Translations under genes and position numbers: made by a program
In this document: one piece after another, positions 35,400 through 45,070 of the stretch
Layout: each line of letters opens with the position of its first letter
How positions within the stretch are numbered: the stretch's first letter is position 1
Notes under the pieces: model-generated
Databases searched by the model: none
What the model was told of the DNA's origin: nothing
The model's input: the letters and a program-made list of their open reading frames with translations, nothing else
NCBI GenBank assembly: GCA_024235395.1
Contig: JACKMK010000001.1
Location: 124,001 to 188,000, forward strand
Source of the DNA: Chromatiaceae bacterium
Lineage (GTDB): Bacteria > Pseudomonadota > Gammaproteobacteria > Chromatiales > Chromatiaceae
Length of the DNA: 64,000 nt
Reading direction: 5' to 3'

Positions 35400-36293
35400 C
35401 TAATCGGAAGGAAATACGCCGGTAGACAGATAGCGGTCACCGCGGTCACAGATGATCGAGACGATAACCGCGTTTTCGACCTCGTCGGACAGGCGCAGCG
35501 CAGCAGCCACAGCGCCCCCGGAGGAGATGCCGCAGAGTATCCCTTCCTCGGCGGCCAAACGGCGGGTCATGTCTTCCGCTTCCTCCTGACTGACATCCAT
35601 TTCGCGGTCAATCAGCGATGCATCGAAGATTGCTGGCACATATTCCGGCGGCCAGCGCCGGATACCCGGGATCGAGGCCCCTTCCTGAGGCTGCACACCG
35701 ATGATCTGCGGCCTGGGCCGCTGTTCGCGCAGGTAACGCCCGGTGCCCATGATCGTACCGGTCGTGCCCATTGCGCTGACGAAATGCGTGACACGACCGC
35801 CGGTATCGCGCCAGATCTCGGGGCCGGTCGTCTCGTAGTGGGCGCGGGGATTGTCCGGGTTGGCAAACTGATTGAGCACCTTGCCCTTGCCTTCCCGCTC
35901 CATCTGCAGCGCCAGGTCGCGTGCATACTCCATGCCCTGCTCGCGCGTCACCAGGATCAGGTCGGCACCGTAGGCGCGCATCGAGGCACGCCGCTCGACA
36001 CTCAGGTTCTCCGGCATGATCAACAGCATCCGGTAACCGCGGATGGCCGCAGCCATCGCCAATGCGATCCCGGTATTGCCACTGGTCGCCTCGATCAAGG
36101 TGTCGCCGGGTCGGATTTCGCCGCGTTCCTCTGCGCGAGCGATCATCGACAGCGCCGGCCGGTCCTTCACCGATCCCGCCGGATTGTCGCCCTCGAGTTT
36201 CACCAGCAACGTGTTGCTTGTACCGCCGGGAAGACGCTGTAATCGCACCAACGGCGTGTTGCCCACGCAGGACTCGATAGTCGGGTATTGCAT
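35400..36293 (-). CDS. cysM: Cysteine synthase B (CysM)
   Basis: A 297-residue PLP enzyme joining O-acetylserine with sulfide or thiosulfate. The PLP lysine is in NPAGSVKDRPALSMI and the PLP phosphate loop in TSGNTGIALAM; a Gly-rich AMGTTGTIMGTGRYL loop follows. CysM rather than CysK is supported by the sequence RRWPPEYVP and by synteny with gacS and rlmD. ATG 36293 is used. It is divergent from the sensor kinase, with 93 bp between them. Confidence 0.93.
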   Translation of the reverse strand: MQYPTIESCVGNTPLVRLQRLPGGTSNTLLVKLEGDNPAGSVKDRPALSMIARAEERGEIRPGDTLIEATSGNTGIALAMAAAIRGYRMLLIMPENLSVERRASMRAYGADLILVTREQGMEYARDLALQMEREGKGKVLNQFANPDNPRAHYETTGPEIWRDTGGRVTHFVSAMGTTGTIMGTGRYLREQRPRPQIIGVQPQEGASIPGIRRWPPEYVPAIFDASLIDREMDVSQEEAEDMTRRLAAEEGILCGISSGGAVAAALRLSDEVENAVIVSIICDRGDRYLSTGVFPSD

Positions 36294-36386
36294 GCGTGCA
36301 GTGTACTCAAACGGCGCACGCAAAACGAGTTAGTATCAGACCATCGGCGGCGCGACCGCCGCGCGTAAGCGAGAGGCGTCCTCGGC

Positions 36387-38804
36387 GTGAAACTGCCCAG
36401 GTTCTACCGGTCCGACCTCTATTACTACCGGACCTATTTCATCACCCTCGCCCCGACGCTGGCCGGGCTGACCGGATTCGGCCTGTACCTCTGGCTGGCT
36501 CGCGGAGAATCCCTGCTGGCGCTCATCGGCCTTGCCGTGCTGCTGGGAGGACTCGGAATCACCCTGCTGATAGCCGCCAACCGGCTGCGCCACATGCTGC
36601 GCCCGGTGCGCATCGTCAATCGCGCCATGCAACGGGTGCGCGCGGGCGAACTCAACGCGCGGGTCAAGACACGTTCGCCGGGCGAGATGGGCGAACTCGA
36701 GCACGGCTTCAATAACATGGCCCACGAACTGGTGGCCGCCCACGACCTGTTGCAGGAGCGTGTAGACCAGGCGACACGCGAGGCGCAGGAAAGCATGGAG
36801 GTAATCGAAATCCGTAACGCCGAACTCGACATGGCCCGACGGCGCGCTATTCAGGCCAGCCGAGCCAAGTCCGAGTTTCTTGCCAACATGAGCCACGAGA
36901 TCCGAACTCCGATGAACGGGATCATCGGGTTCACGGAGCTGCTCGCCAAGACCGATCTCGATGAAAAGCAACGCGACTATCTGGGAACCATCCAGAAATC
37001 CGCCAACTCGTTGCTGCGGATCGTCGACGACATCCTCGATTTCTCCCAGCTCGAATCCGGCAAGCTGGTGCTCACGCATGAGCCCTTCAGCCTCCGCGAA
37101 TGCGTCGAAAGCTCGATCAGTCTGTGGGCACCGCAGGCGCACAACAAACACCTGGAACTCGTTTCCATGGTGTACAGCGATGTACCGGACCACCTGGTCG
37201 GCGACGAGACCCGTATCATTCAGATATTGAACAACCTGATCGGCAACGCGGTGAAATTCACCGAGCGTGGCGAAGTCGTGGTTCGGGTGATGCTCGAAGA
37301 AGAGGATGAGCACCGCATCAGTGTCGCGTTTGCGGTCAGCGACACCGGTATCGGCATCCCGGTCAGCGAGCAGCAACGACTGTTCCAGGCTTTCGACCAG
37401 GGCAGTTCCACCGCCAATCGGCTGTTCGGCGGCACCGGTCTGGGGCTTTGCATCTGCCATTCACTGGCTGAAGCGATGAATGGCGGCATTACGGTGAACA
37501 GCCGGCCCGGTGAGGGCTCGGTGTTTCGCGTCACGCTCAGGCTCGACCTCGATCCGGACGCCCAACCGACCCGCGCCACACCGCCGCTCAACCGACGTGG
37601 CCTGCTGATCGAACAGCACAGCCTGTCGCGCATCGCCCTGCGCAACGCGTTGACCGATATGGGCCTGGCCGTGGACGATATAGCGCGCTTCTCGGAACTC
37701 AACGACATCGACATGTCGCGCTTTGCATTGGTCGCCGTCGGCTGCAACGACGAGCGTGCAGTGGTCGCCCAGTGCCTGGAACACATCCGGCGTATCGCCA
37801 CGGATTACCGCATACCGCTGATCGCGCTGGTCTCAAGTTCCGACGAAGAACTGTTGGCACAATTTGCCGCTCACGGTGCCAGCTATTGCCTGAGCAAACC
37901 GCCGCAGCGAAGGCATTTGCGCGAAGCGCTGCGAGGATGCCTGCGTTCCGGTCAAACAACCGCCACGACCGAGCAGACGGCGCAGCCGGACAACGGCGGC
38001 GCCAGCGCGTCGACCAGCAACGGATTGCTGAGCGGTCAGCTGTGTATCGCTGCAGATGATCATCCGATCAACCTCGAGCTGATCAGCCATTTGCTGTCCG
38101 ACATGGGTGCCAAGGTACTGACCGCCACTGACGGGGACGAGGCCGTCGAATTGGCAAAACGGCATGCTATCGATATGGCGTTCCTCGATGTGCATATGCC
38201 GCGCATGAGCGGACTCGAAGCCGCGCGTCGCATCCTTGCCCTAAATCCCGCTCGCCCGGTGCCCATTATCGCACTGACAGCCGACGCCGCAGAAAAGAAT
38301 CAACGCGAGATCGCGCGGGCCGGTATCCTGCGTTACCTGATCAAGCCGGTCAACGAAGAAGCCCTGCAACAGGTGATCAGCGGGATCCAACAGGGAACCA
38401 GCCCGATCCAGTTCATCAACGCCACGTCAAACACGATGCCGCAAAAAGAATGGCCGGTGCGTGACGAGGCCCAGGCACTGCGCATCGCGGGTGGCTCGCA
38501 CAACATTGCGGGAAAACTGTTCGATGAGTTGCGCACCGAGTTGCCGACCACCGTGGCAACGCTGCGCATGCATCTCGAAGCCAAGGACTGGGACGAGTTG
38601 TGGCAGCTCGTGCACCGTCTGCATGGCGCGTCCGCGGTCTGTGGTGTACCCGCGCTGTATCATGCCCTCGGCGACCTGCAACCGGCGATCACGCTCGAGG
38701 ACGAACCCATCGTCAGCACGCTGCTTGAGCGCGTCGCCCAGGAAGCGGAACGGGTCATCCACCTGGAATCTGCCGATCCCCAGTTGCGCCGGCGCAGCGA
38801 TTAG
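36387..38804 (+). CDS. gacS: GacS/BarA-type hybrid sensor histidine kinase without periplasmic sensor
   Basis: An 805-residue inner-membrane kinase starting at GTG 36387. Two membrane helices (about 17-37 and 43-65) are separated by only a few residues, where GacS normally has a periplasmic domain of over 100. Then come HAMP, HisKA with His170 in MSHEIRTPMNG, HATPase (GDETRIIQILNNLIGNAVKF), a receiver-like domain lacking the acceptor Asp (about 400-520), a true receiver (about 550-670, Asp601 in FLDVHMPRMSG) and an HPt domain with His743 in VHRLHGASA. It should feed the GacA/UvrY response regulator, which is not in the window. Synteny with cysM-rlmD supports the name. Confidence 0.9.
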   Translation: MKLPRFYRSDLYYYRTYFITLAPTLAGLTGFGLYLWLARGESLLALIGLAVLLGGLGITLLIAANRLRHMLRPVRIVNRAMQRVRAGELNARVKTRSPGEMGELEHGFNNMAHELVAAHDLLQERVDQATREAQESMEVIEIRNAELDMARRRAIQASRAKSEFLANMSHEIRTPMNGIIGFTELLAKTDLDEKQRDYLGTIQKSANSLLRIVDDILDFSQLESGKLVLTHEPFSLRECVESSISLWAPQAHNKHLELVSMVYSDVPDHLVGDETRIIQILNNLIGNAVKFTERGEVVVRVMLEEEDEHRISVAFAVSDTGIGIPVSEQQRLFQAFDQGSSTANRLFGGTGLGLCICHSLAEAMNGGITVNSRPGEGSVFRVTLRLDLDPDAQPTRATPPLNRRGLLIEQHSLSRIALRNALTDMGLAVDDIARFSELNDIDMSRFALVAVGCNDERAVVAQCLEHIRRIATDYRIPLIALVSSSDEELLAQFAAHGASYCLSKPPQRRHLREALRGCLRSGQTTATTEQTAQPDNGGASASTSNGLLSGQLCIAADDHPINLELISHLLSDMGAKVLTATDGDEAVELAKRHAIDMAFLDVHMPRMSGLEAARRILALNPARPVPIIALTADAAEKNQREIARAGILRYLIKPVNEEALQQVISGIQQGTSPIQFINATSNTMPQKEWPVRDEAQALRIAGGSHNIAGKLFDELRTELPTTVATLRMHLEAKDWDELWQLVHRLHGASAVCGVPALYHALGDLQPAITLEDEPIVSTLLERVAQEAERVIHLESADPQLRRRSD

Positions 38805-39538
38805 CGACCCGGGGTCTGCAGCAGGCGCTTCATGTCTGCCACCGCGGTTGCCAAGCCATCGAACAGGGCACGACACACGATCGCATGACCGATGTTGAAC
38901 TCGAGGATGCCGTCGATTGCAGCTACCGCCTTGACGTTGTGGTAGTCGAGCCCATGCCCCGCATTGACCTGCAGACCCAGTTGCAGCCCTCGCTGCACCG
39001 CTTCGCCGATACGTGCGAGTTGTGATCGAGACTCTTCGGGTCTGCGCGCCTCGGCATAGTGTCCGGTGTGAATCTCGACTACCGGGGCACCGATCTCGGC
39101 GGCCGCCTCCAGCTGTCGTGGATCGGCATCGATGAACAACGAGACCCGGACGCCGGCTTCGCCGAGGCCTGCGCAATAGTCCTTGAGGTACGGGATGCTG
39201 CCCGCAGCGTCGAGGCCACCCTCAGTCGTCAGTTCCTGGCGCCGCTCGGGCACCAGACAACAATCCGCCGGTTGCACACGCTGGGCAATCGACAACATCT
39301 CCGCGGTCGCCGCCATCTCCAGGTTCATCCGTGTCTGCAGGATGTCACGCAGAAGCTCCACGTCCCGATCCTGGATGTGACGACGATCTTCGCGCAGGTG
39401 CAGCGTAATCGAATCGGCGCCGGCCTGTTCCGCGGTCAGCGCCGCCTGGATCGGCTCCGGATAACGCGTGCCGCGCGCCTGCCGCAGCGTCGCCACATGA
39501 TCGATGTTCACACCCAGCAGTCGTTCGTATTCGCTCAT
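38801..39538 (-). CDS. pdxJ: Pyridoxine 5'-phosphate synthase
   Basis: A 245-residue TIM-barrel enzyme that makes pyridoxine phosphate from deoxyxylulose phosphate and 3-amino-acetone phosphate. Family motifs are GVNIDHVATLRQARGT, HLREDRRHIQDRDV and FNIGHAIVCRALF near the end. ATG 39538 is chosen over a longer reading. It overlaps the 3' end of gacS by 4 bp in convergent orientation. Confidence 0.95.
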   Translation of the reverse strand: MSEYERLLGVNIDHVATLRQARGTRYPEPIQAALTAEQAGADSITLHLREDRRHIQDRDVELLRDILQTRMNLEMAATAEMLSIAQRVQPADCCLVPERRQELTTEGGLDAAGSIPYLKDYCAGLGEAGVRVSLFIDADPRQLEAAAEIGAPVVEIHTGHYAEARRPEESRSQLARIGEAVQRGLQLGLQVNAGHGLDYHNVKAVAAIDGILEFNIGHAIVCRALFDGLATAVADMKRLLQTPGR

Positions 39539-39579
39539 CGCTCCCGTCCAATCCGCTTGTGTTCGATGCGGATCACGTA

Positions 39580-40254
39580 TCAACGGAACAGTTCGCGGCT
39601 GACCAGCGGCTTACCGTCCAGATGATGATTCAACACACGGCGCATCAGAACCCGCGCCTCGCGCAGCGAGTCGGCATCCGGGAACTCGCCGGACGCCAGC
39701 GCCAACAATGTCGTCCCGCTTAACGCCCCTGCCTCGTTGGCACGGCACAAGGCACATCCCGTTTCGACGTCGTAAGTGTAGTGGCTGTCGGAGATCAACG
39801 GTCGACCCTGGGTGTCCCGGCTCAACGACAGTCCCAAACCGAGATGGCCGAGCAGACGCACCTCGAAACGGCGCAAGACCGGTTCGATCGGCACATTGCC
39901 GGACAACCGTTCCAGGGCGCCCACGTATTCTGTGAACAGACCGGGGCTGGGATCGTGTCGCGCCGTGAGTCTCAGCAGCAGCTCGTTCAGGTACATCCCG
40001 CAGTAGATTGCTCGGCCTTGCAGTGGTAACGGCGGCCCCGCCGACTCGCAACGGCCGACCGTCTGCACCTCGCCGCGCCCGCGCAGCTCCACCAGAAGCG
40101 GCTGAAAGGGCTGCCAGTTCGGTCCGCCGCGACGCCCCTTCAGCACCCCCTTTGCAATGCCCGCTACGCGACCGGCATCGGGGCCGAACATCTCGACCAA
40201 CAGGCTGCTGTCCCCATAGCGGCGACTATGCAGCACATAGGTGGTCTGCAGCAT
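39580..40254 (-). CDS. recO: DNA repair protein RecO
   Basis: A 224-residue protein with an N-terminal OB fold (TTYVLHSRRYGDSSLLVEMF) and a zinc-type pair CALC in DVETGCALCRANEAG. It helps load RecA with RecR. ATG 40254 lies 13 bp after the era stop, in the conserved rnc-era-recO-pdxJ order. Confidence 0.93.
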   Translation of the reverse strand: MLQTTYVLHSRRYGDSSLLVEMFGPDAGRVAGIAKGVLKGRRGGPNWQPFQPLLVELRGRGEVQTVGRCESAGPPLPLQGRAIYCGMYLNELLLRLTARHDPSPGLFTEYVGALERLSGNVPIEPVLRRFEVRLLGHLGLGLSLSRDTQGRPLISDSHYTYDVETGCALCRANEAGALSGTTLLALASGEFPDADSLREARVLMRRVLNHHLDGKPLVSRELFR

Positions 40255-40267
40255 CGAGGTCCCGGTG

Positions 40268-41155
40268 TCAGTCCGTGTAACCGAGCGCAGCGAGACCGGC
40301 CTCGTCACTCGACCAGCTCTTCTTGACCTTGATCCAGACCTCGAGATGAACGCGAGTCTGGAAAAAGTCGACCATTGCCTTGCGTGCCGCGGTGGCCGTC
40401 GCCTTCATCGCCTCGCCGCCCTTGCCCAGCAGAATGGCGCGCTGGCCGTCACGCTCGACCCAGATCACTGCCCCGATGTCGTATCGACCTTCGTGCTCCT
40501 CGAATTTTTCAATCTCGACGGTGACCGAATAAGGGAGTTCGCGGTGATAACGGCGGATCAACTGCTCGCGCAGCAACTCGGCTGCAAAGAAGCGTTCGGA
40601 TCGATCGCTGATCTGATCGTCGGGAAACAACGGTGCGCCCTGTGGGAGCTGTCGCAGGACGGCCTGGGCAAGCGCCGCGGTATGCTCGCCATCACGCGCC
40701 GACAACGGGATGACCTCGACGAATGGATGAAGGTCCGCGAGTCTCTGCAGGAAAGGCAGAAGGCGCTCCTTCGGTGACACCAGGTCGATCTTGTTGACCG
40801 CCAGGATTACCGGCAGGCCCGACTTTTTCAACCCGTCCAGTACCCGTTCGTCCTCGTCATTCCAGCTCAACGCCTGGACGACGAATACCGCCACGTCGAC
40901 ATCGTGCAGGGCACTGTATGCCGCGCGGTTCAGATACTGATTCATGGCCTTGCCGCCGCGCGTATGAATCCCCGGTGTATCGACAAACGCGATCTGCCCC
41001 TTTTCCATCGAGCATATGCCCAGCAAGCGGTGGCGCGTCGTTTGCGGCTTGTGCGACGTGATCGCCAGTTTTTGACCAAGCAGTCGGTTCAGAAGCGTCG
41101 ATTTACCCACATTGGGTCGTCCGACCAGTGCTGCGTAACCGCTCCTGAAACTCAT
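40268..41155 (-). CDS. era: GTPase Era
   Basis: A 295-residue essential GTPase for 16S rRNA maturation. G1 is GRPNVGKSTLLN, G3 is DTPGIH, G4 is NKID, G5 is SARDG. The C-terminal KH domain contains VWVERDGQRAILLGKGG. ATG 41155 overlaps the rnc stop (ATGA), so rnc and era are coupled. Confidence 0.96.
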   Translation of the reverse strand: MSFRSGYAALVGRPNVGKSTLLNRLLGQKLAITSHKPQTTRHRLLGICSMEKGQIAFVDTPGIHTRGGKAMNQYLNRAAYSALHDVDVAVFVVQALSWNDEDERVLDGLKKSGLPVILAVNKIDLVSPKERLLPFLQRLADLHPFVEVIPLSARDGEHTAALAQAVLRQLPQGAPLFPDDQISDRSERFFAAELLREQLIRRYHRELPYSVTVEIEKFEEHEGRYDIGAVIWVERDGQRAILLGKGGEAMKATATAARKAMVDFFQTRVHLEVWIKVKKSWSSDEAGLAALGYTD

Positions 41156-41820
41156 TTGCGTTGTTCCCCTATGCATTCCAGCATCTTGCGTGCCGCCGCC
41201 TGTTCGGCCTTACGCCGGCTGGGTCCTTCGCCGACGGTGTCATCGGCAAGCCCCGTAGAACACCGGACGCGAAACGTCTGATCGTGCTGATCCCCTTTGA
41301 TATCCACCACCTGATACTGCGGCAACGCCCGACCGACTGCCTGAAGATGTTCCTGCAACCGGGTCTTGGGGTCTTTGCGGCGGGTCTCCGGCGTCGGCTG
41401 CGTCAGCCGACCGCCCAGCAACCGACGCACGAGGGCACGCGCCTCGTCCATACCGCCATCCAGATAGACTGCGGCAATGATCGCTTCCACCGCATCCGCG
41501 AGAATCGAATCGCGGGCATGTCCACCGCTTCGCAATTCACCGGGTCCGAGACGCAAGATCATGCCGAGCTCCAGTTCGCGGGCGATCTCGGCCAACGTTT
41601 CCCGCTTGACCAGATGCGCACGCATGCGGCTCAACTGCCCTTCGTTTGCGTCGTCGACTGTGCGAAAAAGGTGATCCGCCACCTCGAAGCCGAGGATGGC
41701 ATCACCGAGAAACTCCAGGCGCTCATTGTTGCGTGCGCCCAGACTACGATGTGTCAGGGCGCGCTCCAGCAGGCCGCCATCGTGGAACCGATAGCCGATG
41801 CGCTGCTGCAGACGCCTCAT
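41152..41820 (-). CDS. rnc: Ribonuclease III
   Basis: A 222-residue double-strand RNA endonuclease. The catalytic motif is NERLEFLGDAILGF and the second metal site is in LADAVEAIIAAVYLDGG. The double-strand RNA-binding domain is at the C-terminus (KTRLQEHLQAVGRALPQY). Its start overlaps the stop of the DUF4845 gene. Confidence 0.95.
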   Translation of the reverse strand: MRRLQQRIGYRFHDGGLLERALTHRSLGARNNERLEFLGDAILGFEVADHLFRTVDDANEGQLSRMRAHLVKRETLAEIARELELGMILRLGPGELRSGGHARDSILADAVEAIIAAVYLDGGMDEARALVRRLLGGRLTQPTPETRRKDPKTRLQEHLQAVGRALPQYQVVDIKGDQHDQTFRVRCSTGLADDTVGEGPSRRKAEQAAARKMLECIGEQRK

Positions 41821-42200
41821 GGTGGCGGGATGACGACCGACTCTGAGAACGCCATTACGATGAACACGTTGCCCGCGACAGGTTTACGTACCTCGTAGTC
41901 GACGGCGAAACGGGTACCGAACTTTTCTTTGTTGATTTTGATCGCGTTACGATCGAATTCGTAGACGCTGTTGATCTTCAGGCGCTTGATAAAAGACTTC
42001 TTCATCTCACCCGGCGACATGTTGCGCACCGCGCGGTCCTGCTCCATGTTGGCCAGCACCTGGCGCAGCGAGTAGTTCTCGAGGTAGGTCGGCACCATTT
42101 TTATGCCGACGAGAATGAAAAACACCGCAACCCCGAGCACGACAAGCCACGACAGCATTGTCATACCACGTTGATTCTTTAGTGCAAGCTTCGGTTTCAT
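41817..42200 (-). CDS. DUF4845 membrane protein
   Basis: A 127-residue protein with an N-terminal prepilin-like segment (QRGMTMLSWLVVLGVAVFFILVG) and one membrane helix. It is regularly found between lepB and rnc in gammaproteobacteria; its function is not known. It overlaps rnc by 4 bp (ATGA). Confidence 0.85.
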   Translation of the reverse strand: MKPKLALKNQRGMTMLSWLVVLGVAVFFILVGIKMVPTYLENYSLRQVLANMEQDRAVRNMSPGEMKKSFIKRLKINSVYEFDRNAIKINKEKFGTRFAVDYEVRKPVAGNVFIVMAFSESVVIPPP

Positions 42201-42272
42201 AAGACTATTCCTGATCCGGGTGTACCCCAGGTATCGGCAGATGTCGTGCCAGTCTTGAAGGGCGGTGTGACG

Positions 42273-43112
42273 TCACTTCCCGATAGAGCCGATACGGTCG
42301 AGGGCCAGGAATCCGCTACGCTGCCAATCCCAGCTCAACCAGACAAAAAAGGCCTTGCCGACCAAGTTCTCCTCCGGCACGAATCCCCAGCAGCGACCGT
42401 CGTTGCTGTCGTCCCGGTTGTCCCCGACCATCAAATAGTGGCCTTCCGGCACCGTGACCTCCCGGTGTCCGAGGAACCGGCATGACGGGCTGAAGTCCGC
42501 CGCGATCGGATTGATCAGCACATCGTGCTCCACGTCCCCGAGTTGTTCGCGTCCTTCGACGAATCCCAGCGCCCGCATCCCGGAACCCTCCGGCTGGTAC
42601 TGCCCGTCGATCTCGATTCGCATCGGCTTGCCGTTGATGAACAGCGTCTTATTCTGATAGCGGATGCGGTCACCCGGCAACCCGACCACGCGCTTGATGT
42701 AATCGAGCCGCGGATTGACGGGCCAGCGAAACACGACGATATCGCCACGGTCAGGCTCGCTGATCTCGATCAGTTTGGTCTTGGTCACCGGCATCCGGAT
42801 GCCGTAGGTGAACTTGTTGACCAGGATGAAATCACCGACCAGGAGGGTCGGCATCATCGATCCCGAGGGGATCCGGAAAGGCTCCACCAGAAACGCGCGC
42901 AGCAGCAAAACGATCAGGAAAATCGGGAAGAACGATCGTGCGTATTCGATCGTCGTCGGCAGTTTTTCGGTGGATTTGCCTTTGACCAATCGGTACGCCA
43001 GCCAGACCACACCCGAGACCAGCGAGGCGATCGCCAGCGCCGGTTCTATACCGAGGGTCATCACCACCCAGACGAGCAGCGCAAAAAAAACGACGATCAG
43101 AGTTGTCTGCAT
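42273..43112 (-). CDS. lepB: Signal peptidase I (LepB)
   Basis: 279 residues, with membrane segments in the first 85 residues. The catalytic Ser is in RIPSGSMMPTLL, the catalytic Lys in LDYIKRVVGLPGD, and MVGDNRDDSNDGRCWGFV is the box-E motif. It cleaves signal peptides in the periplasm. It lies between lepA (56 bp before) and the DUF4845 gene (72 bp after). Confidence 0.96.
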   Translation of the reverse strand: MQTTLIVVFFALLVWVVMTLGIEPALAIASLVSGVVWLAYRLVKGKSTEKLPTTIEYARSFFPIFLIVLLLRAFLVEPFRIPSGSMMPTLLVGDFILVNKFTYGIRMPVTKTKLIEISEPDRGDIVVFRWPVNPRLDYIKRVVGLPGDRIRYQNKTLFINGKPMRIEIDGQYQPEGSGMRALGFVEGREQLGDVEHDVLINPIAADFSPSCRFLGHREVTVPEGHYLMVGDNRDDSNDGRCWGFVPEENLVGKAFFVWLSWDWQRSGFLALDRIGSIGK

Positions 43113-43168
43113 GTTGCCTTCCTAAGTCTTGATGGCGCCCCGGGACAGACCTCCGACGCAACCGCTTC

Positions 43169-44974
43169 TCAGTTGTCTTTGCCTACCTGGAGTACCGCAA
43201 GAAATGCTTCCTGCGGAATCTCGACGCGCCCCACCTGCTTCATGCGCCTCTTGCCGGCCTTTTGCTTCTCGAGCAGTTTGCGCTTGCGTGTCGCGTCGCC
43301 ACCGTAGCACTTGGCGGTCACGTTCTTGCGCAGGGCCTTCACGGTCGAGCGCGCGATGACCTTGCTGCCGATTGCCGCCTGAATCGCCACTTCGAACATC
43401 TGCCGCGGGATGATGTCCTTCATGCGCTCGGTCAATTCCCGACCACGCGACTCCGCATGATCGCGATGCACGATCAACGAAAGCGCATCGACCCTTTCAC
43501 CATTGATCAGGATATCCAGCTTGACCAGCGCCGCCGCCTGGAAGCGCTTGAACTCGTATTCGAACGACGCATACCCACGGCTGACCGACTTGAGTCGATC
43601 GAAAAAATCCAGAACCACCTCGTTCATCGGCAGCTCGTAGACCAGTTGCACCTGCCCGCCGAGGTACTGGAGGTTCTTCTGCATGCCGCGTTTTTCGATA
43701 CACAGATTGATGACGTTGCCCAGGTGGTCTTGCGGCACGAGGATATGCGCCTCGATGATCGGTTCCCGGACTTCGCGGAATTTCCCCGGATCGGGCAGTG
43801 CGGCGGGATTCTCGATCTGGATCACGCCGCCGTCGTTCAATGCCACCTCGTAGACCACGGTCGGCGCGGTCGTGATCAGGTCGAGGTCGTATTCCCTCTC
43901 GAGCCGCTCCTGGACGATCTCCATGTGCAACATGCCGAGAAAGCCGCAGCGGAAACCGAACCCCAGGGCCTGCGAGGTCTCGGGTTCGTAGTGCAGCGCG
44001 GCATCATTCAGCTTGAGTTTTTGCAGCGCATCACGAAACGCATCGTAATCGTCGGAGCTTACCGGATAGAGACCGGCGAAGACGCGTGGCCTGACAGCAC
44101 GGAAGCCGGGGAGCGGCGCGGCAGCGCGGCGGTTTTCCAGGGTCAGGGTATCGCCGACCGGTGCACCGTCCACTTCCTTGATCCCGGCGATCACGAAACC
44201 GACCTCCCCCGTTCCCAGCTCGGACTTGTCGAGGCGTTTCGGCGTGAATACCCCGACCTTTTCCACCTGGTAAACGCGTCCCGTCGACATGACCCGCATC
44301 TTGTCCTTCGGACGGATCGCGCCGTTGACCACACGGATCAACGAGATCACTCCCACGTAGGAATCGAACCACGAGTCGATGATCAACGCCTGCAGCGGTG
44401 CCTCCGGGTCGCCTTTCGGAGGGGGGATGTGGGCGACCAGGGACTCCAGCAGATCCGGAATACCCAGGCCGGTCTTGGCGCTGACATGGAGTGCATCACT
44501 TGCCTCGATCCCGATGATCTCCTCGATCTCGGTCACCACCCGTTCCGGCTCCGCCGACGGCAGATCGATCTTGTTCAATACCGGGAGTACCTCGAGCCCC
44601 TGCTCGATCGCCGTATAGCAGTTCGCGACGCTCTGGGCCTCGACACCCTGCGCGGCATCGACGACCAGCAGGGCACCTTCGCAGGCTGCCAGCGAACGCG
44701 ATACCTCGTAGGAAAAATCCACGTGCCCGGGGGTATCGATGAAATTCAGCTGGTAGGTTTCGCCGTTCTTCGCGGTGTAGTGCAAAGTCACGGATTGTGC
44801 CTTGATAGTGATCCCGCGTTCGCGCTCCAGGTCCATGGAATCGAGCACCTGGGCCGCCATCTCTCGTTCGCTCAGGCCACCGCACACCTGAATGAAACGA
44901 TCTGCGATGGTCGATTTACCGTGATCGATATGCGCGATGATCGAGAAGTTCCTGATGTGACTGAGATCGGTCAT
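43169..44974 (-). CDS. lepA: Elongation factor 4 (LepA)
   Basis: A 601-residue translational GTPase. G1 is AHIDHGKST, G3 is DTPGHVDF, G4 is NKIDLPSA. The LepA-specific C-terminal domain, including KCYGGDATRKRKLLEKQKAG, is intact. It lies downstream of an intrinsic terminator, so it probably has its own promoter in the 96-bp gap upstream; no clear one was found. Confidence 0.97.
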   Translation of the reverse strand: MTDLSHIRNFSIIAHIDHGKSTIADRFIQVCGGLSEREMAAQVLDSMDLERERGITIKAQSVTLHYTAKNGETYQLNFIDTPGHVDFSYEVSRSLAACEGALLVVDAAQGVEAQSVANCYTAIEQGLEVLPVLNKIDLPSAEPERVVTEIEEIIGIEASDALHVSAKTGLGIPDLLESLVAHIPPPKGDPEAPLQALIIDSWFDSYVGVISLIRVVNGAIRPKDKMRVMSTGRVYQVEKVGVFTPKRLDKSELGTGEVGFVIAGIKEVDGAPVGDTLTLENRRAAAPLPGFRAVRPRVFAGLYPVSSDDYDAFRDALQKLKLNDAALHYEPETSQALGFGFRCGFLGMLHMEIVQERLEREYDLDLITTAPTVVYEVALNDGGVIQIENPAALPDPGKFREVREPIIEAHILVPQDHLGNVINLCIEKRGMQKNLQYLGGQVQLVYELPMNEVVLDFFDRLKSVSRGYASFEYEFKRFQAAALVKLDILINGERVDALSLIVHRDHAESRGRELTERMKDIIPRQMFEVAIQAAIGSKVIARSTVKALRKNVTAKCYGGDATRKRKLLEKQKAGKRRMKQVGRVEIPQEAFLAVLQVGKDN

Positions 44975-45007
44975 GGGCGCCTGCGAAAACCGAAAACCCG
45001 GCGGACG

Positions 45008-45040
45008 AAAAAACGGAACTTTCCACCGGAAAGTTCCGTT
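45008..45040 (-). terminator. Intrinsic terminator of the rpoE-degQ operon
   Basis: A perfect 13-bp stem (45012-45024 with 45028-45040, 3-nt loop), followed on the minus strand by TTTTTT. It lies 31 bp beyond the glutaredoxin-like stop and 34 bp before lepA. The arms contain GGAACTTT on both strands, which looks like a sigma-E -35 element, but a terminator is the simpler reading. Confidence 0.85.
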
Positions 45041-45070
45041 CTGGATGCATGCTGCTGCAAAGCGCGCCGA

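Noticed and set aside
42266..42275. GTGACGTCAC palindrome near the lepB stop
   Set aside because: A short perfect palindrome overlapping a coding end, with no partner or regulatory context.
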